Assembly (NCBI GenBank): GCA_900547455.1
Contig: URGV01000011.1
Span: forward strand, 1-52,936
DNA from: an uncultured Oscillospiraceae bacterium
GTDB lineage: Bacteria > Bacillota > Clostridia > Oscillospirales > Ruminococcaceae
Length of the DNA: 52,936 nt
Direction: 5' to 3'
Shown here piece after piece: positions 47,691 to 52,936 of this stretch. The translations under genes and the position numbers were made by a program. The notes beneath the pieces were generated by a model, which had not been told where the DNA came from, did not search any database, and saw only the letters and a list, made by a program, of their open reading frames with translations. Position 1 is the stretch's first letter. Every line of letters begins with the position of its first letter.

Positions 47691-47727
47691 AGAAGGTACG
47701 AAACTTGTTTTTGCAGGGAGGTATTTT

Positions 47728-49128
47728 ATGTCAACCCGTCCTTCCGCTCCGGCTGCCGGCAAAAGACATCTGTCCGTTCTGCTGATGCTTGCCTGGCCAG
47801 CCATTCTGGAGCAGCTGCTTTTAACGCTGGTGCGCTATGTCGACACCGCCATGGTCGGCGCTTTGGGCGCAAACGCCACCGCCGCCGTTGCCATCAACTC
47901 CTCGCCCACCTGGCTGATCAGCAGCATCCTGAGCGCCATCGGCGTCGGATATTCGGTGCAGGTGGCCCACTCGATCGGCGCCAGAGACCACGAGCACACC
48001 AAACAGGTCATCCGGCAGGCGCTGCTGGCCGTCATCGTGCTGGGGCTTGGCATCACCGCGGTCTGCTTAATGATCTCGCCCTATCTGCCCGGATGGATGG
48101 GCGCGGAACCGGAGGTTATCCCGGACGCCATCAGCTACCTGCAGATCTATCTGCTCTCGCTGCCGTTCCAGGCCGGGTCCTATACCTTCTCCGCTATCCT
48201 GCGGTGCATGGGCGACACCCGCACCCCGCTGATTCTCAACACCAGCGCCAACCTGCTCAACGTGGTGCTCAACTTCCTGTTCATCTACTCCACCCGTCCG
48301 GGGTCCCTGTTTGGCATCGAATTCACCATCCCCGGTACCGGCTGGGGCGTTGCGGGAGCCGCTGTCGCCACCAGCATCGCCACCGCCGTCACCGGACTGG
48401 GACTGAGCTGTGTCGCGCTGTTTGGCAAGGAGCAGTACAAAATCTCGCTGCGCGACGGCCTGAAACCCGACCGCCAGATCATCTCCCGCGCGCTGGAGCT
48501 GGGCATCCCGACCGCGCTGGAGCACGCCACCGTCAGCGCAGGACAGATTGTCATCACCCGCATCAACGCTTCGCTGGGCACCACCGCGCTGGCTGCGGCG
48601 CATGTCGCCGTCACCGCCGAGGGCTTAAGCTATATGCCGGCCGACGGCATCTCCTATGCGGCGACCGCCCTGGTTGGCCAGTCCTATGGTGCCAGAGAAT
48701 ATGAGGACGCCCGCCGCTACGGCAAGCTGTCGGGACTGGTGGGCTTTGGCTGCTCCACCTTTATGGGGCTGCTGCTCTTTATCTTCGCGACGCCGCTCTC
48801 CACCATCTTCTCCTCCGACCCCGCCGTTATCGAGCAGGCGGCGAATATGCTGCGCATCGTGGCGATTTCCGAGCCGCTGTTCGGCGTCTCGATCGTCCTT
48901 TCCGGCGCGCTGCGCGGCCTTGGCGACACCCGCTTCCCGCTGGCCATCTCGCTTGTCGGCATGTGGGCGGTGCGCTGCACTCTGGCCCCGATTCTTGTAT
49001 TCGGTCTGAAAATCGGTCTGGCCGGTTCGTGGATCGCGATGGTCTGCGACCTGTGCGTCCGCGGTATCCTGTGCACGCTGCGCTTTAAGCGCTTCACCCC
49101 GCAGTATCTGGCGGAGCATCAGCGATAA
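47728..49128 (+). CDS. MATE-family multidrug/toxin efflux transporter (second)
   Basis: 466 residues, twelve helices in two halves. Family landmarks: LMLAWPAILEQLLLTLVRYVDTAMVGALG (17-45 region) and RALELGIPTALEHATVSAGQIVI at the start of the second half; SGALRGLGDTRFP near 395. Only distantly similar to the first MATE protein (1939-3300), so probably different substrates. GGGAGG before the ATG; its own promoter and terminator. Confidence 0.92.
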   Translation: MSTRPSAPAAGKRHLSVLLMLAWPAILEQLLLTLVRYVDTAMVGALGANATAAVAINSSPTWLISSILSAIGVGYSVQVAHSIGARDHEHTKQVIRQALLAVIVLGLGITAVCLMISPYLPGWMGAEPEVIPDAISYLQIYLLSLPFQAGSYTFSAILRCMGDTRTPLILNTSANLLNVVLNFLFIYSTRPGSLFGIEFTIPGTGWGVAGAAVATSIATAVTGLGLSCVALFGKEQYKISLRDGLKPDRQIISRALELGIPTALEHATVSAGQIVITRINASLGTTALAAAHVAVTAEGLSYMPADGISYAATALVGQSYGAREYEDARRYGKLSGLVGFGCSTFMGLLLFIFATPLSTIFSSDPAVIEQAANMLRIVAISEPLFGVSIVLSGALRGLGDTRFPLAISLVGMWAVRCTLAPILVFGLKIGLAGSWIAMVCDLCVRGILCTLRFKRFTPQYLAEHQR

Positions 49129-49152
49129 TATTTTCCCCCTGGGGAGCAAAAA

Positions 49153-49187
49153 AGGAACCGTTCATACAGAACGGTTCCTCTTTTTTT
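49153..49187. terminator. Terminator after the MATE gene
   Basis: AGGAACCGTTC/GAACGGTTCCT hairpin followed by CTTTTTTT; it may also stop the convergent DUF2812 transcript. Confidence 0.8.
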
Positions 49188-49194
49188 GTTTTTA

Positions 49195-50589
49195 TCAAAC
49201 ACCCAGCTTTTCCCGAATCACCGTAATCTCCTGCGCAGTCGGCTCCCAGCTGAGATCGAGCTGGAGGATACAGTCGGGAACGTAGCAGACATAGTACTCC
49301 GGCTGCGGCTGACCGTCGATATGGCGCTGGTAGACCTCCTCCGCGCCCCACTGCGGGGCCTCCACCAGCAGGAAAGTATCCTGCTCCCCGTCGTACCGGA
49401 AACGCTCCTCCGCCCGGAGCATCGACTCCAGCACCGGCCTGAACCAAACCTCCTGCTTGAGCCGAACCACCGTGTACAGTAGGCGCTCGTCGTTCTCGTA
49501 GCCGTCGGGGAAACCGGTCTGGCTGGCCTTCAGCACCGAGACAAAGGGGGAGGACCGTTCGGTCAGCTCATAGGAGTAGTGCGGGTAATCGGTGGGGCGC
49601 AGGTCCTCCACCTTCAGCGGGATGGGGTCTGCGTAAACCTCCCAGTCCCAGCTGCTGCTGCCAGTCTGGGTGGTGTAAATGTAGGCCGGCTGCTTCTCAA
49701 AAAGGCCGGAATCCCGCATCCAGTCGGAAAGGCTCGGCAGACCCACGCCAAAGCCGATGCTCAAAAAGAGAATCAGCACCGCGGTGGCGGCGATGTTGGT
49801 CTCCTTGGCAAAGCCCTTTTTTCGCATGATGGCGCGCGCCGCCAAAGTAATGGCCGTAATGCCCGAGAACATCGCCGCACAAATCAAGATGACAGGCCAG
49901 TAGGCCCCCACACTGCACAGGTAAAGCGCCAGCAGCAAGAGCACCAGCAGCCAAACCGGCCCTCCCAGCCGGTGCTGAAAGCGTCCGCCCCGTGCACAGC
50001 TTCCTCCGTTTGCAACCGAGCGCAGCGAACGCCCCCGCCAGAAATAGTAGCCGAGCAGCATCCCCGCCTCCGACAGGATGGCCAACAGAAGCAGCGTGAC
50101 GGTGATGAGCCGGGCGTTCTCCGCCAGCAGGGAAAGCAAATCCCGCGGGACACTCAACAGCTGCAGCCCCAGCAGAATCCCCAGCATAATGAGAATCACA
50201 ATATTGCCGGGCAGAAAGTTTTTGCGCATACAGCGGTGAATGTTTTGCAGGCGGCTAAATTCGTCCGTTTCCAGCGGGACGGCGGCGGGATTTTCGCTGT
50301 AAAAAATCTGCATCTGACACCATTGGACAGCAAACCGCCAGCCCGCACTCTCGCAGTATTCCTGAAAGGTCTGCTGGTTTTCGGTCGGCCCGGGGTTAAA
50401 GTCGGAGGCTTCCGGAAAGTAGGTCACCGCAAAGCGCAGCCGCTGCGGCTCGATTTTACGGTAGGTCCAGAAATAGTTGTTGATCCGCTCGATCAGCCAT
50501 CCCTTCCCCGCCATCCGCTCCAGATGGCGGGCAATTCCCTGATCGTCGTAAAAGGCAAAGAACTCCATCCTGCGCCTAGTTTTTAACAT
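49195..50589 (-). CDS. DUF2812 membrane protein
   Basis: 464 residues. N-terminal soluble DUF2812 domain (FFAFYDDQGIARHLERMAGKGWLIERIN, then FAVTYFPEASDF), followed by four or five membrane helices (~128-150, 158-182, 207-228, 233-255, 268-290) and a C-terminal ~170-residue extracytoplasmic or cytoplasmic domain. Usual companion of a PadR regulator, as here: the ATG overlaps the PadR gene by 7 bp. Function unknown; its partners respond to envelope-active compounds in some Firmicutes. Confidence 0.85.
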   Translation of the reverse strand: MLKTRRRMEFFAFYDDQGIARHLERMAGKGWLIERINNYFWTYRKIEPQRLRFAVTYFPEASDFNPGPTENQQTFQEYCESAGWRFAVQWCQMQIFYSENPAAVPLETDEFSRLQNIHRCMRKNFLPGNIVILIMLGILLGLQLLSVPRDLLSLLAENARLITVTLLLLAILSEAGMLLGYYFWRGRSLRSVANGGSCARGGRFQHRLGGPVWLLVLLLLALYLCSVGAYWPVILICAAMFSGITAITLAARAIMRKKGFAKETNIAATAVLILFLSIGFGVGLPSLSDWMRDSGLFEKQPAYIYTTQTGSSSWDWEVYADPIPLKVEDLRPTDYPHYSYELTERSSPFVSVLKASQTGFPDGYENDERLLYTVVRLKQEVWFRPVLESMLRAEERFRYDGEQDTFLLVEAPQWGAEEVYQRHIDGQPQPEYYVCYVPDCILQLDLSWEPTAQEITVIREKLGV

Positions 50590-50915
50590 TGCGGCTCCCC
50601 TCCCTGCTCGGTCATGCAGCGCTCGTAGTCGAGCAGCTGCTTTTGCATCCGTTCATATTCTTCCCGCAGCGCCTGCCGCCCCCGGTCGGTGAGGATGTAG
50701 CTGCGGCGGCGCCCAAACGAGCCGGTCTCCTCGATCATGCCGTAGAGACGAAAGTTGTCCAACAGGTTATACAGCGTCCCCGGCCCGATGGTGACCCGGC
50801 CCTCGGTCATCTGCTCCACCTGAGCCATCACGTCGATGCCGCAGCACTCAGTGCGCAGGCAGAGCAGGATATAAAACATCTGCTCGGTCAGCGTCTGAAA
50901 CTTTTCCCGGGGCAT
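50583..50915 (-). CDS. PadR-family transcriptional repressor
   Basis: 110 residues. PadR winged helix: FYILLCLRTECCGIDVMAQVEQ, GPGTLYNLLDNFRLYGMIEE, YILTDRGRQAL and a C-terminal dimerisation helix. Starts after AGGAGG. It overlaps DUF2812 by 7 bp and has two identical palindromic operators in its promoter, so it probably represses this operon until an unknown ligand binds. Confidence 0.92.
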   Translation of the reverse strand: MPREKFQTLTEQMFYILLCLRTECCGIDVMAQVEQMTEGRVTIGPGTLYNLLDNFRLYGMIEETGSFGRRRSYILTDRGRQALREEYERMQKQLLDYERCMTEQGGEPQC

Positions 50916-50929
50916 AAGTTCCCTCCTTT

Positions 50930-50986
50930 ATATCGAATATCGATATTCCTTGGTTTTATTATAATATCGAATATCGATATTGTCAA
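50930..50986 (-). promoter_or_regulatory. PadR promoter with twin operators
   Basis: Minus strand TTGACA (50986-50981), 17-bp spacer, TATAAT (50963-50958). Two identical 18-bp sites AATATCGATATTCGATAT (50981-50964 and 50947-50930), 34 bp apart: one fills the spacer, the other lies between the -10 and the ribosome site. Confidence 0.8.
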
Positions 50987-51074
50987 GGCACTCCCGCAAA
51001 GAAAAAGGAAGGGAAAGGGAGCAAACAAACAGATACGCTTGGTTTCTCCCTCTCTGCATCATCCTTTTCTTTTC

Positions 51075-51563
51075 CTACAATTCAAACGACACGGTAATCT
51101 GCTTGCGCTTCCAGTAGCCGGACATCGAGTAGTAGGGGTCTTCGGTCACGTCCTTGTGGAGAAACGGCGGCATCTGAAAAGCCTTTGCCTCCTCAATGCT
51201 CTCAAACTCCACCTCCGCGTAGGCAAATTTCCCGTCCACCAAACTGCACTCCAGCAGGTGGCCGTCGGGCAGGCGGTAGACGTGGTAGTCCTTGTGGATC
51301 ATCGGGATGGGCAGCATCCCCTCCAGGGCCTCAAACTCCTGCGGGGTCAGCTCCTTTTCGATCTCCTCGCGTGCCAGTTTTCCCTTGCCCTTGATACAGA
51401 GGATGTAGTCGGTGTGGCCGTCGGCAAAGTCCCGCCTGCGGATGCGCACCACCGGCGTTGCGGCGCTTAAGTACCCCTGCCAGCTCTGGGCGGATTTGAC
51501 TTCCGGCAGGCCCAAAGCGGTGACCTCGTTCCAGTCGATCAAAAACTTGCGCTCAATTTCCAT
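51075..51563 (-). CDS. CYTH-domain protein (triphosphate tunnel metalloenzyme)
   Basis: 162 residues from MEIERKFLID (GGAAGGAG upstream; the open frame to 51614 is not needed). The ExExK start (EIERK) is the signature of the CYTH fold; further Arg/Lys and Glu residues line the tunnel (VRIRRRDF, ILCIKGKGKLAREEIEKEL, LECSLVDGKFAYAEVEF). Hydrolyses inorganic triphosphate or a related polyphosphate, or acts on a nucleotide; not decided by sequence. Co-directional with pfkA but separated by a terminator. Confidence 0.9.
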   Translation of the reverse strand: MEIERKFLIDWNEVTALGLPEVKSAQSWQGYLSAATPVVRIRRRDFADGHTDYILCIKGKGKLAREEIEKELTPQEFEALEGMLPIPMIHKDYHVYRLPDGHLLECSLVDGKFAYAEVEFESIEEAKAFQMPPFLHKDVTEDPYYSMSGYWKRKQITVSFEL

Positions 51564-51599
51564 CTTGTTCTCCTTCCTTTCCATAACAGTGAAGATGAC

Positions 51600-51632
51600 A
51601 AAAGCTGCCAGCATCCCCGCCGGCAGCTTGTT
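51600..51632 (-). terminator. Probable terminator of pfkA
   Basis: Minus strand AAGCTGCCGGC/GCTGGCAGCTT hairpin followed by TTG; T-run is short. Confidence 0.6.
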
Positions 51633-51635
51633 TTG

Positions 51636-52613
51636 TTAGATGTTGATGGCGTCGTTGACCTGCAGCAGATAGGGGTCCAGACCCTTCTGCATGGTCAGCG
51701 CTTCCAGAATGTCATAGTCGGTGATCTTGCCGTCCTTCTGGATGATGACCCGGTTGCCGATGCCCTGCTCCAGCAGCTCCACCGCATAGTAGCCCATCTG
51801 GCTGGCGATGATGCGGTCGCGGGCAGTCGGGGTGCCGCCGCGCTGAATGTGGCCCAGGACGGTGGCGCGGGACTCGACGCCGGTCTTCTCCTCGATGTAC
51901 CGCGCCAGGCGGTGGACGTCGGTGATGCCCTCCGAGACGATGACGATGAAGTTGTGCTTGCCGGTGCGCAGGGTGCTAATCATCTTCTGGATGATGTCGC
52001 GGTCGACGTCGAATCCGATCTCATTGACCCAGCAGGCGGTGCCGCCGCAGGCGACGCTGGCATACAGCGCCAGATGGCCCGCGCCGTGGCCCATGACCTC
52101 AACCACCGAGCAGCGGTCGTGCGACTCGGAAGTGTCGCGCAGGCGGTCGATGGCCTCGACTGCGGTGTTGAGCGCGGTATCGAAACCGATGGTATAATCG
52201 GTGCAGGCGATGTCGTTGTCGATGGTGCCGGGGATACCGATGCAGGGGATGCCCTTTAAGGACAGGGCGCGCGCGCCCATGAAGGAGCCGTCGCCGCCAA
52301 TGATGACCAGTCCATCAATGCCCAGCTCCTTGCAGACGCCGACGGCCTGCATCTGGCCCTCCTCTGTTTTAAACTCGTTGCAGCGGGCGGTCAGCAGCAT
52401 GGTGCCGCCGCGGTGCAGGACGTTGGAGACCGAGCGGATGTTCATCTCGGACATATCGCCGTTGATCAGGCCGTTATAGCCCCTGCGGATGCCCATGACG
52501 GCCATATTTTTTTTGATGGCGGTTCTGACCACCGAGCGCACCGCGGCGTTCATGCCGGGGGCGTCGCCACCGCTGGTCAGGACGCCGATGACCTTCTGGT
52601 TCTTCTCGTTCAT
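51636..52613 (-). CDS. pfkA: ATP-dependent 6-phosphofructokinase
   Basis: 325 residues, normal for the ATP-type PfkA. VLTSGGDAPGMNAAVR (11-26) binds ATP; IGGDGSFMGA, TIDNDIACTDYTIGFDTA (catalytic Asp in PGTIDNDI) and EVMGHGAGHLA are all standard. Glycolytic phosphorylation of fructose 6-phosphate. GGAGG before ATG. Confidence 0.97.
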   Translation of the reverse strand: MNEKNQKVIGVLTSGGDAPGMNAAVRSVVRTAIKKNMAVMGIRRGYNGLINGDMSEMNIRSVSNVLHRGGTMLLTARCNEFKTEEGQMQAVGVCKELGIDGLVIIGGDGSFMGARALSLKGIPCIGIPGTIDNDIACTDYTIGFDTALNTAVEAIDRLRDTSESHDRCSVVEVMGHGAGHLALYASVACGGTACWVNEIGFDVDRDIIQKMISTLRTGKHNFIVIVSEGITDVHRLARYIEEKTGVESRATVLGHIQRGGTPTARDRIIASQMGYYAVELLEQGIGNRVIIQKDGKITDYDILEALTMQKGLDPYLLQVNDAINI

Positions 52614-52936
52614 AAAAAATCCTCCATTCTCTCCATCCGTTACACAGTGGGGGGCGCGGGGGCCCCTTTAGATTGTTAAAGAATCTACCAAGGGTAAGTA
52701 TAGCTTATTTTTGGGAAATAATCAAGGGGCTATGCCCTCTCTGCACTCCCCTTTTTTCTCTCTGCGCGGCGCCTGCTTGACGATGCGAGGGGGCAGTGGC
52801 CCCCATCAGAGGGCGCTCCGCCCCTCCGACCCCTGGAGTTTATGCGGGGCTGGCAGCCCCTGCGCCCACTTGCAGGCGCTACGCGAGAGCATGGCAAAGC
52901 CATGCTCGGCACCCGGGTGACTTTCCCGTCGCGGGG
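52614..52936. other. Upstream region of pfkA with promoter and GC-rich palindromes
   Basis: No gene seen. Contains the pfkA promoter and leader; from ~52730 to the window end the DNA is rich in palindromes: GGGGGCAGTGGCCCCC (52790-52805), GGGGCTGGCAGCCCC (52846-52860) and GCATGGCAAAGCCATGC (52888-52904). It looks like another intergenic repeat, but the window ends inside it. Confidence 0.55.
52697..52725 (-). promoter_or_regulatory. Promoter of pfkA
   Basis: Minus strand TTGATT (52725-52720), 17-bp spacer, TATACT (52702-52697). Confidence 0.65.

Noticed and set aside
1..52936. tRNA, rRNA, large riboswitch or insertion sequence with transposase
   Set aside because: None recognised; leaders of the transporter genes are short and no transposase motifs were seen.

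Overview
The window looks like the chromosome of a GC-rich gut member of the Clostridia, most likely Oscillospirales. This rests on high-GC coding sequence with low-GC promoters, AGGAGG-type ribosome sites, tight ATGA overlaps, a 4Fe-4S aldo/keto reductase, PadR/DUF2812 and Bce-like peptide-sensing genes. No rRNA or tRNA was seen. The genus is inferred.

Layout. 1-1080: edge of a mobile element, with the 5' part of a RepA_N/DUF6017-type initiator gene (minus strand, running off the left end), an internal 15-bp iteron array, and three hairpins upstream. 1166-3300: an autoregulated XRE regulator with a small membrane protein, then a MATE exporter. 3644-14232: a compact locus that resembles the poorly understood E. 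coli ydjXYZ-ynjABCDEF region. It has a rhodanese lipoprotein, two TVP38/TMEM64 membrane proteins, a CCG-domain Fe-S protein and a YnjBCD-type ABC transporter. Added to it is a divergent operon of a nucleoside hydrolase, two 'selenodomain/arsenosugar-associated' glycosyltransferases (TIGR04282 and TIGR04283 type) and a kinase-like protein. 14265-17371: an unrecognised gene and an AT-rich, probably acquired AIPR-type phage-defence gene. 17421-23033: a CoA-disulfide reductase/rhodanese/siroheme/ferredoxin fusion, a single-gene ABC exporter and a large XRE regulator.

23272-34539: a complete type I-C CRISPR-Cas system. cas3 has its own promoter and terminator. A strong promoter precedes cas5c-cas8c-cas7-cas4-cas1-cas2. 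The leader has its own promoter, followed by an array of 48 repeats and 47 spacers. The repeats record their own history: a 33-bp form with exact 67-bp spacing at the old end, a 32-bp form at the young end, and alternating G/A blocks in the crRNA 5' handle. 34858-45336: a Bce-like two-component system followed by a membrane protein (apparently frameshifted), an isoprenylcysteine-methyltransferase-type protein, and two paralogous MacB/FtsX-type ABC modules separated by an MGMT-like gene. 45569-52613: a 4Fe-4S aldo/keto reductase, an ECF S component behind a MerR-type promoter, a second MATE exporter, a PadR/DUF2812 pair, a CYTH protein and 6-phosphofructokinase.

The two features that looked least described are (i) a dispersed intergenic element of about 170-265 bp (three copies), bounded by 15-nt palindromes and always starting at the stop codon of a gene in the same orientation, and (ii) the ydj/ynj-like locus fused in context to nucleoside-hydrolase/glycosyltransferase genes. 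All functional calls are from reading the sequence and remembered family motifs; no database search was run.
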